DNA from: Imperialibacter sp963977595
GTDB taxonomy: Bacteria; Bacteroidota; Bacteroidia; Cytophagales; Cyclobacteriaceae
Length of the DNA stretch: 64,000 nt
Reading direction: 5' to 3'
Assembly (NCBI RefSeq): GCF_048007035.1
Contig: NZ_CP180355.1
Span: forward strand, 3,658,001 to 3,722,000
The notes beneath the pieces were generated by a model. It had not been told where the DNA came from, did not search any database, and was given only the letters and a program-made list of their open reading frames with translations. Below are positions 54,201 through 62,198 of the stretch, in pieces. The position numbers and the translations under genes were made by a program. The first letter of the stretch is position 1; the number at the start of each line of letters is the position of its first letter.

Positions 54201-56896
54201 TTGCCACCGGTCATTACAAATACGTTGCCTGTGTAGGTAAGAGAGAACAAGGCGTAGTCGGCATTGACTGAACCGCCTCCATTGATGGTGACGGTGCCGC
54301 CATTTTGCTCGTAGGTTCCCTGGGCAGAAAGACCATTTACCGATGTTCTGAACGCTGCCATATAAACCGTACCACCATCGACTTTTAACTTTCCGGCGTC
54401 TCTCAGAGTTAAGCCGCTTCCAACAGAAGCTATTAGCTTTCCTGATGTGACTTCAACCGTACCATACGGCACTATGGCAGTTCCACCCGTTTTGGCGACA
54501 AAACCTCCATCAATCTGAAGCTTCGTAGTACTCGGGATCGAATAATTTCCGGTAGTGTTAATTACAGGCACTGCCACGTTAACTCCCAATTTTACGGTTC
54601 CTTTGATAAGAGCGAAGGCGTTCAGGTTGGAGGTTGCCGCAGTTATATCCGAGTTGACATCGTAATTGGCTCTTCCCAGCAATCGGAAATAGGCACTGTC
54701 TGGCGCTTGAATGGAAAGTGTGAAGGTTTCGTCTGTTCCTTTGTCGATAACAATTCTTGAGAAATAGGTAAGGTTGTTGCAATCGACGGTCTGATCTTTT
54801 GTGGCGCTATTGAAAAAGGTGTTGACCCTGCCTGTTACATCGTCCGTAGTGTAGTAAGCTGTCGATGGGCTGTATCTGGCTGCCACGGAAGCAAAGTCTG
54901 TCCGGTTGGTGAAATATGCCTGACCTCCGTTGGTGAAGTTGCCTGAAATGGTAAATGAGTGAGTAGCGTTGGCGTTTGCAGTAACAATGCTTCCGACCCT
55001 GGTGCTGCCGTTGTCTTCCACTATTACGTCGCCGCCAACGGTGAGGCTTCTGGCCGTGGTAGTGCCGTCGCCAAACTGAAACCTTCCGTTTCTAACGGTG
55101 AGGGTTCCGTAAAGGCTGTAGTTGGAGGCGAGAATGACTTTGTCGGTAGCCGCTGTTTTGTCGATCCGAAGGTTCTTGAAGGTCCTGGAAACAGCAAGCG
55201 TCATATCTCCGGCACCTGCCACTATCAAAGTTCCGCCGTTGTCGGGGTCAGAAAAGCCGATATTTCCTGATGTGATACCTGCTGGAAAGTTGGCGGTGCC
55301 GCCGTTTCCCTGAAGCCTGATCTGACCGTTGCCGTTTATCGTTTTGAAGTTGTGACCAGTAGAAGTTGTAAGATACAGGTTGCCACGCACTTCCATAGAA
55401 TTGACGGTTATGTTATTTGTGGCTGGCTGAATGGTCACCGTTCTGCCCGATCTGATAATCACGTCGTCCTCGGCGCCGGGGATGTTGTTGCCGGGGTTCT
55501 TTACGATAGGTGCTGTCGAGGCGTCTAGCGTCCAGGTAGCTGAATTCGACCAGTCGCCGTCCTGAAACACATACCATGTTTTAGATGTGAGCTGAGTTCC
55601 TTTCCCTAGTGTGTAATACCCCGATTTAAACCTTGAGGCCGGAATAGAAACTACGACTTTATCACCGCTTTCAAGAGAGTATTTGTCCACATATATGCTC
55701 GTGAAATTAGCGGAGACATCACTTCTGTAAAGCAGAACATATTCGTTGAGGTTGCCTGAGTAGGTAAGTCCGGCATCGCTAAAGTCGAAAAGCAACTCTG
55801 CATTAACGCCGCCTCCGTTGACCACACCAGACTGGCTTACTTCTGTGTACCAGCTTCTCGCCCAACGTGAAGTAACACCAGCTCCAATTTGCGTAGCAAG
55901 CCCATCGGCATGTGCTGTGCCATCGTGAGCAAAAGCAACAAACTCTCCGGCGTCCAGCGAACTGTTTACTTCTCTAATCTGCAATGCGTCGGAGGTGGCC
56001 GACGTCACCTTAACCGTGCTGTCTACTGTTCCCAGTCCTCTGTATTGCGTGAAGTAAGAAGTGTTGTAGGTGCCCAGGTTGCCAAAAATATCATTTGTGG
56101 TCAGGTTGATCCCATATTTATGACCAAGCATGTTTTCGACGATGACCCTTTGTGGCGCACTTACTGCTCCGTTGTAGATGATGACTTCGGCAATATCACC
56201 TGGAAAGCTTCGGTTGTCGCTCAGGTTGAAATTTCCGATATATAATGGTGATGCATTGTCGGGCAAAGGAGTAGTTACATTGGTTCCACTGCTTGTTACA
56301 GAGTTTCTGTTGAGGAAGAATTTATTTCCTGAAAGCGTATGGTCGTAAGTGGTTGAGATAACATAATTGGTGTTATCAGTGACGCTTACATTGGAAGTGC
56401 CGCCGTCGCTGATATCGGCACTGATGCTGCCGGAGTTTCTAAATAGCCGGTAAGACTGATTGGCTCCAACGCCAGTTCTTTTGTTTAAAATTCCCTGGAC
56501 GCCGCTGTTTTCAGTTCTTATTACTAGAAAGAAGCTCATAGCCGACGACCAATCCAGCAGTGAATTGTCGTTTACCGCCAAATGATAGTTGGTGGTGCCC
56601 GTTGGCCCGAAGTTAATGGAAGGCTTGTTATTCAGGTTGGCATTGCTTGCAGTATAGGTTGGTTGCCATGTGCCATTCGCCTGGGCAGCATTGAGACCGT
56701 TGCCAGACTGGTCAGCCCATGCGCTTACTTTACCGCTCGACTGGGTAACGCCTGCGTCTGCTTTTAACCATAATACATTTCGTGGAGCAACTGAGCCATC
56801 GCCACTACCAATGCCCGCCGGGCCGGTTTGGGCGTAGGTATTGGAAAATGCGCCAAACAATGAAAGGAAGGCGGCAGCAACAAAAACATTTCTCAT
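48128..56896 (-). CDS. Giant secreted LamG/beta-helix protein, frame interrupted near its end
   Basis: 2922 codons in this frame. Signal peptide (about 1-22, SNTYAQ), a LamG/concanavalin-like domain (about 35-270, NVLWLKADAGVTQSSGKVSAW), and thousands of residues of beta-rich repeats with Asn/Gly/Thr/Ser content, much like surface adhesins or filamentous proteins of Cytophagales. The last residues TTSAPSGTPTGGSMTAGPL are followed by an artificial VTVRSS stop because of a one-base shift at the C-run (plus-strand GGGG at 48152-48155). The complete protein would carry a T9SS type A sorting domain. Function inferred only: surface attachment or matrix. Confidence 0.85.
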   Translation of the reverse strand: MRNVFVAAAFLSLFGAFSNTYAQTGPAGIGSGDGSVAPRNVLWLKADAGVTQSSGKVSAWADQSGNGLNAAQANGTWQPTYTASNANLNNKPSINFGPTGTTNYHLAVNDNSLLDWSSAMSFFLVIRTENSGVQGILNKRTGVGANQSYRLFRNSGSISADISDGGTSNVSVTDNTNYVISTTYDHTLSGNKFFLNRNSVTSSGTNVTTPLPDNASPLYIGNFNLSDNRSFPGDIAEVIIYNGAVSAPQRVIVENMLGHKYGINLTTNDIFGNLGTYNTSYFTQYRGLGTVDSTVKVTSATSDALQIREVNSSLDAGEFVAFAHDGTAHADGLATQIGAGVTSRWARSWYTEVSQSGVVNGGGVNAELLFDFSDAGLTYSGNLNEYVLLYRSDVSANFTSIYVDKYSLESGDKVVVSIPASRFKSGYYTLGKGTQLTSKTWYVFQDGDWSNSATWTLDASTAPIVKNPGNNIPGAEDDVIIRSGRTVTIQPATNNITVNSMEVRGNLYLTTSTGHNFKTINGNGQIRLQGNGGTANFPAGITSGNIGFSDPDNGGTLIVAGAGDMTLAVSRTFKNLRIDKTAATDKVILASNYSLYGTLTVRNGRFQFGDGTTTARSLTVGGDVIVEDNGSTRVGSIVTANANATHSFTISGNFTNGGQAYFTNRTDFASVAARYSPSTAYYTTDDVTGRVNTFFNSATKDQTVDCNNLTYFSRIVIDKGTDETFTLSIQAPDSAYFRLLGRANYDVNSDITAATSNLNAFALIKGTVKLGVNVAVPVINTTGNYSIPSTTKLQIDGGFVAKTGGTAIVPYGTVEVTSGKLIASVGSGLTLRDAGKLKVDGGTVYMAAFRTSVNGLSAQGTYEQNGGTVTINGGGSVNADYALFSLTYTGNVFVMTGGNLIVNGRNNLGTSSLRGNIFINCDPGNQVVTGGTVTFQSNTTTEYRVTSRAPFYNVKMRATAASVGNIVLIGTTSGTGGGLDEPSVAGQPLVALNDLVIHGYSDTHYNNPLGDYPIVFAPTTSAINVNDIYVGGSFYVGRNSTYQAVFGGVAPYDGIADLPTNFNTTYFNQTIGTSAIDTVYYGVTAGTGQLEAGSVVLNRTSGNELRLVARTGNSGSIRLDVNGNISVLSGTMDQNAYTLRIWGSITNNDRLGTYFSAGPYPTATGTPDLAQIRFREDPPVTITTTDDAVFGNIRFNVGAATTVELNSDVLFERVEYLNGRIYVKNHTLTIDEIWNINNGGGNFFNSDVANTSVIRVNNEGITGNILVFTDGNPSDGGLKLKVKGNTVTEDVTSRINNTSPITFPVGFTLDGGTTFYSRPAQMKVKDFSDDGYVQINVVSGELQLTDLAGGQMLQHYWRVRHSDFTTVPNVAFRFYYRASNSVIAGVDRPSLEPAGLEENYVPGYVLDETPFTRAYESNPVSDLTDIVTSAYQNTNQNNATRYITFNGTSTGGEFSQAGFVGFPLANANFTTGQAARFVNAPLIYYTKGRDLTGNQPLWTTANTWTRNDQPGFNAANPHLSTNPDSPDTPGAGDIAVIGFFPYDDPKTTYRGYSHSARVDGGDVVAARLIFIQMTDNLGNAPVVRKPLSQLGGSNDFQFRPTLTWNSTGNILVNVVEGEGTIRVRGGSTNQNQRDPSFAAVDLGLFTAQDSSTLLYEAFNDYTINNIPDEVPTLFITNDGWGANNRTVTIAKNFTTNQNLEISGNSNLALSSASGGNATVNANLYLRPLVDGTGGGELRLPNTGIPWNVTVIGDVYVGNPTGTAASGGNVIRVASGGSVNHNLFVGGDIVINTTGSNTTIAPNGNGLIFGGNAESNIKLTLNGSLSGTFNTVSGDAPQLYRITLNKKLNNAAEFTFNDGFTLTGLTNTADKAIEIVNGTLVLNDPSIDITLSSGGGNFLLPNSLNTEATSGSGGLEIQQGVARVNGANTGIILDGPLVISGGSLNMDGGVGVNNFIEYSASGNASIELSAGTLTVGSQVRRSTASTSGILKYTQTGGVAVFGKNAVPTATRGVFEVINPGSEFNLDIDEGAGESFTVVRHLNSTSVPTVRLSPAASSITDGSIITLGNADTPASQTNFGIYSSINLETLRIGSANVTAKIYTAPLTVDNLSITTGSTFNANGLDLTVNEGIVNDGTFVSAGTIANNQTTFFPTSSTGTISGSGTTTFWNLEKSGSGSLVLAKSVTVANNADILAGTLNTSTYAFNIKKDLLHDATHISAAAGPGIVFNGTEKQNLGRSSSGLSYFGVVNLNNAAGLIITDTDENFQVDQKLVLTTGVLDIGGNLLIIPETSTIENGSGGKAYTDFNVHRMIQTNSSIKDFGLRKIFPTITAGNSTFTFPVGLTSYTPAVITVNDISASYITLRPVADLAPIAEDAETAGACTDPEIVDSDNVLQYYWIIKSSGVTGLNGTLEMYYDAADFSVTAPYTVANYGPARLYNLGSFWDKVFTESEFDENNLRIAYPLNSNTDGTLEGIYTAGVTLQNNGSSLLCGAAIPDMVPTFTTYELASSGNYYSDASYQEGTSPAPGSSSDIVVKSGYTLVLNSNNIRIRKTTIEAGATLEIASGFSNHNLGFVTGAGTLKLTSNGSSVAFPTGDYEEFFPDANCSGGGGLEFAGNGSYAVLNDIPNVRRLVFSGAGDRTVPNNNTLKVCEDLEILGTVKVVVPDGNNSTSVYGNIYKSDVSSFDNGGGASKIVLRGPAAQSVSGNFTGTNAFNNLEINNANGVTIVNNADASRGISTNADVDVDGQLIFTNGLITTNTDNTLRLTLNGTLSGFSSARYVNGPFVRVLPPNVSSYTFPVGKGSRSGEMQIKAPTGYVGTKDWIVEYYNGGASAIGPVTAVDPADGIVKVSENEYWMISVPSPASSSVKLSWNSGSDVQSTIANLRMAFWSGTLWDMITTTSAPSGTPTGGSMTAGPLVTVRSS

Positions 56897-57584
56897 AGAG
56901 GCTAGAATGACTTACTTAAATAGGAAATGGTATCAAAAGTGGAATAAGAGAGTAAGTTTATAATACTGTATTCAAAATTAGACAATTCTAATACAGCGCA
57001 GGAATATTTGGTAGAAGAATACTCGGTATTCGTCGAATTTCCTTAAAAAAAAGTACATCTAATTGATTTTTGATGGCGGTAGGAGGTAAAAGGCTCTGGA
57101 GAGGCGGTTGAGGCATAGTTTTTCGTGTAAATACTACATTTTGTACTAGACAACTAACTACCGTTGGTATTGTTCAATCTCTGGGTCAACTACCATTTGT
57201 TTTTTTTATTAGAAAAGTAAGGAAAATATTACATGTGTCATTTGGTGTTATGCCGATTGTGTGCCAATGGGACTATTTCTACCTGGGATTAGCCAAGTAC
57301 ACCTCCATATCGCTGAGTTATTTTTGTAGGTGAATTTGACTCAGAGAAAATGCCGTGATTGGAGCGGTCATTGGCAGACTTGAGGAGATAAGGATGCTTT
57401 TGAATTATTGGAGACCATGAATGGTCTAAGCTGTTGGGAACCTTGAGGGAGGTGGCGAAAGGTTGGTAAGCCTTCACAACGTGGGGGTCTGACCTACACC
57501 TTGGAATAATTTTGGGAACTGTAGTCAGGTGCTCGGACGACCCAAAATCCCCCAATTGTTAGCACATTGATAGCGACAATAAAA
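56897..57584. other. Intergenic region between the giant gene and the tRNA-end repeats
   Basis: About 690 bp without a supported gene. On the minus strand TAATTTTG at 56980-56973 could be the -7 element of the giant gene. Short frames (for example 57289-57555) show no signals. Confidence 0.45.
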
Positions 57585-57615
57585 AAGCACTTACGATTTT
57601 CATCTGTAAGTGCTT
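57585..57615 (-). terminator. Minus-strand terminator of the tRNA region
   Basis: AAGCACTTAC pairs perfectly with GTAAGTGCTT (10 bp, 11-nt loop); read on the minus strand it is followed by TTTTTTATTG. It suits the end of the minus-strand tRNA transcript. Confidence 0.75.
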
Positions 57616-57628
57616 GATTATCAGCGGA

Positions 57629-57848
57629 GGGCCCACCTGGGCTTCCGCAGGTGGGCGGATAGACTTCTCGCCCAGAGTAATGTACAAAACAAGAAAAGCA
57701 CCTCTCAATGAAGAAGTGCTTTCGTTTCTAAATTTAGTGGGCCCACCTGGGCTTCCGCCGGTGGGCGGATAGACTTCTCGCCCAGAGTAATGTACAAAAC
57801 AAGAAAAGCACCTCTCAATGAAGAAGTGCTTTCGTTTCTAAATTTAGT
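57629..57848. repeat. Two 110-bp tandem copies carrying the tRNA 3' end and a terminator
   Basis: Copies at 57629-57738 and 57739-57848, nearly identical (a single G/A-type difference near position 20). Each begins GGGCCCACCTGGGCT, the same 15 bp that form the 3' end of the tRNA fragment at 57849, then continues with TCCGCxGGTGGGCGG, and contains the short hairpin AAAGCAC/GTGCTTT, which resembles the upstream terminator. The array ends exactly at the tRNA fragment. Confidence 0.85.
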
Positions 57849-57897
57849 GGGCCCACCTGGGCTCGAACCAGGGACCACCTGATTATGAGTCAGGTAT
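57849..57897 (-). pseudogene. 3' half of a tRNA with CAT anticodon, left attachment site of the island
   Basis: Read on the minus strand: anticodon arm CCTGA-CTCATAA-TCAGG (anticodon CAT, Met or Ile2 type), variable loop, T arm CCTGG-TTCGAGC-CCAGG and acceptor TGGGCCCA. The D arm and 5' acceptor are missing; the sequence beyond the anticodon stem changes to an AT-rich stretch. This is the displaced attL-type copy; the intact tRNA should be at the other end of the island. Confidence 0.75.
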
Positions 57898-57982
57898 TTT
57901 ATGATTTCATCTGGATATAAATTCCTTCTAATTTCTATTAAAACCAATATTTTACTTTCTTCTTTCCAAATGAAATCATAAA
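57898..57982. repeat. 13-bp inverted repeat beside the integrase
   Basis: TTTATGATTTCAT (57898-57910) and ATGAAATCATAAA (57970-57982) are perfect inverse copies around 59 bp of AT-rich DNA next to the attachment site. Likely integrase arm sites or a regulatory hairpin, by inference. Confidence 0.6.
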
Positions 57983-57983
57983 T

Positions 57984-58005
57984 TGTTGGCGAAATGTTGG
58001 CGAAA
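57984..58005 (+). repeat. Tandem 11-bp direct repeat before the integrase start
   Basis: TGTTGGCGAAA occurs twice without spacing, ending 4 bp before the ATG at 58010. A candidate binding site for integrase or an excision factor. Confidence 0.6.
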
Positions 58006-58009
58006 AAAT

Positions 58010-59248
58010 ATGGCAATCACATTAAGGTATAGTATTGATACACGAACCAAACTCAAGAGCGGAAAGTACCAGCTTCGACTAAGGATAATTTATAACAGGT
58101 CCGACTCCTTTATTCCCACAGGGTTTCACTTAACTAAAGAAGAGTGGGATCAAAAAAAGGAGATTGTGCGAAGCACCTCCACAACGCTGACTAACACGAC
58201 AAGATTCAATAATAAGCTGGCCAAGGACAAAGCAGAGCTAATGGATAAGATTGTTGGGCTTGAGACAGCCGGAAAGCTTCACGGGCTGAGGGCTGTTGAT
58301 ATCAAGGAGCTTGTTTATGCAAAGCCTAGTGAGACATACACTGTTTTATCCTTTATTGACATGGAGATGCAAAGTCTGATTGAGGAGGGGAGAGTGGGAA
58401 CAGCGAGAACTTTGCGAGACCTGAAGAACAAACTCATCAAATTTCACGGAAGCAAGAGTGCGTTGCATTTTGCAGACATCAACTATGCATTTTTGAGAAA
58501 TCTTGAGAAGACCCACTTGGCAGCAGGTTCCAACAGGGGCTCATTGGGAGTTTACATGAGAACACTCAGAGCAATTTTCAATAAGGCGATAAAGCATGGT
58601 ATTGTGAAAGAGGAACTTTATCCTTTTAAGCAATATACTATCCGGAAATCAGAGCCATTTCGCAGAGCACTCCAGGAAGAGGATTTGAAAACGATCATTG
58701 GCGCTAATCTTAAAAAAGGGAGTGCCCTTTCGAAAGCTCGGGACTTCTATTTGGCTAGTATCTATTTAAGAGGTGTGAACTGGATGGACATGGCCCTAAT
58801 GAAAATTAGCGATATAGAAGGAGATTTTGAGCGCATTAATTATAAAAGGCACAAAACAGGCAAGCCATTTAGTGTTAAGGTTATTCCGCAAGTCAGGCAG
58901 ATTCTTCAAAACCTGAATGGCGACCTTAATTACAAATCAAATCAGTACCTATTTCCCATCCTTAAGCCGGAGGATGAAGGCAACCGGATACCTCTAAAGA
59001 TTGAGAACAGAAGAAGAAAGCTAAATAAGACCTTAAAGGAATTAGCAGGCCAACTTGAGATAAAAACTTTCACTATTTACTCCGCCCGCCATACTTGGGC
59101 AACGCTCAGCAAAAGAAAAGGCATACCTACTGCAGGTATTCAAGAAGGCCTCGGTCATGCGACAGAGCAGCAGACTCAGACCTATCTTGATTCCTTTGGT
59201 AGCGAAGTGCTAGACAGGTATAATGATATGGTTTTTGGAAATCTATAG
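58010..59248 (+). CDS. Tyrosine recombinase/integrase of the island
   Basis: 412 residues from the ATG at 58010. N-terminal SAM-like core-binding domain (about 105-210), catalytic domain (about 215-405) with Arg in YLASIYLRGVNWMDM, and the C-terminal box IYSARHTWATL (His and Arg; the first His of the canonical HxxR reads Tyr, as in many Bacteroidota integrases) plus the nucleophile Tyr in TQTYLDSF. Located directly inside the tRNA attachment site and reading away from it, typical for an ICE or genomic island. Confidence 0.92.
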   Translation: MAITLRYSIDTRTKLKSGKYQLRLRIIYNRSDSFIPTGFHLTKEEWDQKKEIVRSTSTTLTNTTRFNNKLAKDKAELMDKIVGLETAGKLHGLRAVDIKELVYAKPSETYTVLSFIDMEMQSLIEEGRVGTARTLRDLKNKLIKFHGSKSALHFADINYAFLRNLEKTHLAAGSNRGSLGVYMRTLRAIFNKAIKHGIVKEELYPFKQYTIRKSEPFRRALQEEDLKTIIGANLKKGSALSKARDFYLASIYLRGVNWMDMALMKISDIEGDFERINYKRHKTGKPFSVKVIPQVRQILQNLNGDLNYKSNQYLFPILKPEDEGNRIPLKIENRRRKLNKTLKELAGQLEIKTFTIYSARHTWATLSKRKGIPTAGIQEGLGHATEQQTQTYLDSFGSEVLDRYNDMVFGNL

Positions 59249-59439
59249 CCACACCGCAAGAATTTGAGCTTGTTTGCATTTTTTGACTACCATCCGTTAC
59301 AAAAGGCAATCGAAACCGATGCCTGTGGGTTGCTGGAGGTTGTTTGTGCGTATTTGAGGGCGGGGTTAGTAATACTAGTATCTCAGCTACCCACAGCAAA
59401 TAAATTTAGTCCAACGTATCCGTCCAGTAAACCCATTAG

Positions 59440-60975
59440 CTATGCTGACTGGGTGGGTTTGTACATTTCCCAGATATTAGGCAGGAGCTGGTAGAGGTTC
59501 TTTTGCTTTTGCGACTGAATTCTTTCGAGCACATCGGTGAGCCATAGCAATTCGTTGATCGCATTCCTCTTGCAGGTGGTCATAAAGGAATACATGGCAG
59601 CGGTCATATCGGCAGCATCATGTGATTCAGCGAATAGATAATTCTTTCTGCCTACCGCCACTGCTCTGATGGCAATTTCCACAAGATTGTTTCAATCTCT
59701 ATTTGCCCATGTTGTGCATAGGCAGATAAGCCTTTCCATCTGGACAAACTGTAGGCGATGGCTTGGCCTAACGGGCTGCTGGGCAAAATGGTTTGCTCAT
59801 GCCCTTTCGTCCGCTCTTCAATTTTGTTGAGCACTGGGACAGCCTCTTGCTGCCTCCGCTCTGTGCGTTGCCCCAAGGGAGGCTTTCATCACGCATGCTC
59901 TGTTCTAGTTTATAGAGTTGGCTCATAAGCTCAGCGCATGACTGGGCGTCCCCCAACAACTTACGTCGGCCATGAGCCATGCGATACTCTAACATAACCT
60001 GAGCATGATTGCTGTACAAGCTTTCATACCCCCAAAAACCATCAGTTTGAATAACGGCTGAATATCCGGCCAGCACCACTTTGGGGCCGCTTCTGTCACG
60101 GCCTTTCTGGTAATCAAACAACACCAATTTTTCGGCAGGAGCAATATAGACCCACATGGACCCTTTGTGGATGCCGTTTTTGTCCTGCTTACCCTTGCAC
60201 CTTAATAGATGCCTCATCTACCTGTAGATATTTCTGGTTGATCGCCAGTAGCTTGATTCGCTCCTAGATCGGAGCCAAATGCTTCCACCCTTTCATCATC
60301 CAGTCGGAAGCTGTAGAAGCTGGGATATTGACCCCCAGTCTGAGGTATTTGTCTATCTGGCGGTGAAGGTGTAAGCCGTATACGTATTTATCAAGGATCA
60401 TCTGAGCAATAACCCGGTCTGAAGAGATGCCTTTCTCAACCACCCGGTCTGGAATCTGGCCTAATGCAATGCCTTGGCCGTTTGGACTGGCATATTTAGG
60501 GCGTACATAACGCTTTACATAAAACTCTGCAGGGACAAGGTCAAGCACCTCGGGGACCTCTTCACCTATTTTAACACAGCCACTTACAACTTCTGATGGC
60601 TCAATGACGATGGTTTCCATACGCAGGTTTTCAGGCAATGGCATACGGCCTGTTCCCTTGGCTCGCTTCTTTGGGGCTTTCTTTTAAGCAACAACTACTG
60701 CCTGTCCGGAATGCCCCTCTTGTTGCTCCTGTGTGGTGCCCAGGTCAAAGAGGTTCATTTGAGAAAGGTCAGCATCCTGCACTGGAAGCTTTTCGCTCTT
60801 CTTGCCAAAAAGGTATCGGGGGAATTTATCCAACTCAAAACGAAGCTGGGTGATCTGCTTGTCTTTAGAAGAGACAATTTGGAGGTGTTCTTCCTCTTTT
60901 TTTGGAGATGATCAACAGCGATTCTTCGTAGAGTTTTTTGTAGTCTCCGACCGGGCCTGTCGCTGTGTTTTCCAT
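59440..60975 (-). pseudogene. tnpC: IS66 transposase TnpC, broken
   Basis: Reading from the ATG at 60975 (MENTATGPVGDYKKLYEESL), the frame shifts at an A7 run near 60900, continues with FPRYLFGKKSEK, meets an in-frame TAA at 60684-60686 before MPLPENLRMETIVIEP, a TAG at 60264-60266 after KGWKHLAPI, another shift near 60200 before GSMWVYIAP and TDGFWGYESLY, and further shifts near 59880 and 59690. The C-terminal GRKNYLFAESHDAADM motif is still readable. Not functional. Confidence 0.88.
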
Positions 60976-61137
60976 GCATCTAAAACGGCATTTCAGCTAT
61001 TTATAGGCACTTTTTAATACTAAAACTTAGTCTGTTTTTACGCTGTTTTTAAGGCGCTGTAACGCTTGCGTAGGCGCACTGTTTTCAGCGTTACCCCCTC
61101 CATGAGCAGGGTCAGCTAATGGCTTGTAATGGCTGGC

Positions 61138-61395
61138 TTATCGCCCGTCGGCCACCGCAGCGGCAGACCGTTCAAAAGTGCCCCGCTCCAGTCTTTTGAT
61201 GTAAAGAGCAAATCCGTCCCTGTCCCATTGTAGCCAACGAACTTGATTACCACGCTTGCCCAGAAAACAAAAACATCTCAGCGAATCACGGCCTAGCTCA
61301 CTGCCAACCAGGCCAGCACGAGAGTAGATCCCGAAGCGCATGTCACTGGGGGATCGGTACAAAAAGTAACAACAGCTATGGGATATAGCCAGCAT
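61138..61395 (-). pseudogene. tnpB: IS66 accessory protein TnpB, truncated
   Basis: 85 codons instead of about 115. FLYRSPSDMRFGIYS and QWDRDGFALYIKRLERGTFE match TnpB, but a stretch in the middle (RDSLRCFCFLGKRG) seems to have lost residues, and the C-terminal third is missing after DGR. Probably inactive. Confidence 0.75.
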
Positions 61396-61396
61396 A

Positions 61397-61736
61397 CTAC
61401 CTGCCTGTCAGTCTGGTAGACTCTGTCAGGCTTTTTAGTAGCCCGATATAGGAACTGCCCAGATTCTGAAAAGAACTGTATAATTCCAGACGAACTCCGG
61501 AAGGATACTGAATGGCGGCCATTAACTCCCCCTTATTGTTGTAAGATGGTGGAGGCAGGGGATGAAAACCTGAAGCTGAGCCTGTCTGCAAGGTGAGCCT
61601 TTTCAAACTTCCTGATCCAGTAATAAAAAGTTGCCAGAGGGATACCCGGAATTGCTGCGAACTCTGCCTTGCTTTTTCCAGACTCCTGCTACTGATCATA
61701 GAGGCCAAGCATCTGCTCGTCGTCATGCCTTTTCAT
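61397..61736 (-). pseudogene. tnpA: IS66 accessory protein TnpA, broken
   Basis: From the ATG at 61736: MKRHDDEQMLGLYDQ, an in-frame TAG at 61689-61691, then LATFYYWIRKFEKAHLADRL and a frame shift before the C-terminal part MAAIQYPSGVRLELYSS. Helix-turn-helix fragment is recognisable; not functional. Confidence 0.75.
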
Positions 61737-61794
61737 GGCACAAGATTAGCCAGACTAGCCTAATTTTGAAATATGCGATTCATCGGACGGATAC

Positions 61795-62198
61795 CTTGAG
61801 GCTCGATTGTTAATGTCAGAAAAATGGATAAGGTCAGGAAATGATCGATACAGGTAATCGAAACAAACTAGCTAACGCATATATCAAGATATGTGCTTCA
61901 ACTTTGGTTGATGTTTATTGCCCAACAAAACGCCAAAACTGCTTTTAAAAATGATCAAGATCATGCCCGGCATTTGACCCTCGTCACAAACGAGGGCTTA
62001 CATTCTTAGTAATTTTGAGCTTAGTAGATGGCGATGACATGTTATTTTCATGCAAGGAGTAGAAAACAACCGGACGAGTGAAAGAGCAAACGAAATGAAT
62101 TCATGAAAGTATGCTCCAATGTGTAAACATAAGCATCCATGGCCTATTTGTTATCAATAATGCTAGTGATTTTAAATGTAATATCAAATACAAAGCAC
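61795..62198. other. Regulatory region of the island lipoprotein gene
   Basis: No gene. Contains an imperfect palindrome GCATATATC-AA-GATATGTGC (61877-61896), the Crp/Fnr-like palindrome (61951-61964), a perfect hairpin CCCTCGT/ACGAGGG (61978-61996, 5-nt loop) and the -7 element TAATTTTG (62010-62017). Confidence 0.6.
61951..61964. promoter_or_regulatory. Crp/Fnr-like operator upstream of the island lipoprotein gene
   Basis: ATGATCAAGATCAT has the core TGAT-N4-ATCA of Fnr-type sites and is centred 52.5 bp before the -7 box TAATTTTG at 62010. No TTTG -33 box is present, as expected for an activator-dependent promoter. Confidence 0.55.

Larger units (their letters stand above)
59416..61794 (-). 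mobile_element. Decayed IS66-family insertion sequence
   Basis: Three genes in the IS66 order (tnpA, tnpB, tnpC on the minus strand), all damaged. Ends are marked by GTATCCGTCC (59416-59425) and its exact inverse GGACGGATAC (61785-61794), with weaker similarity further inside. No 8-bp target duplication is visible. Size about 2.38 kb fits the family. Confidence 0.85.

Noticed and set aside
57289..57555. Open frame of 88 codons on the minus strand
   Set aside because: No ribosome site, signal or family similarity; low-complexity translation in an intergenic region.
59264..59494. Open frame of 76 codons overlapping the left IS66 end
   Set aside because: It crosses the terminal repeat of the IS element and has no features of its own.
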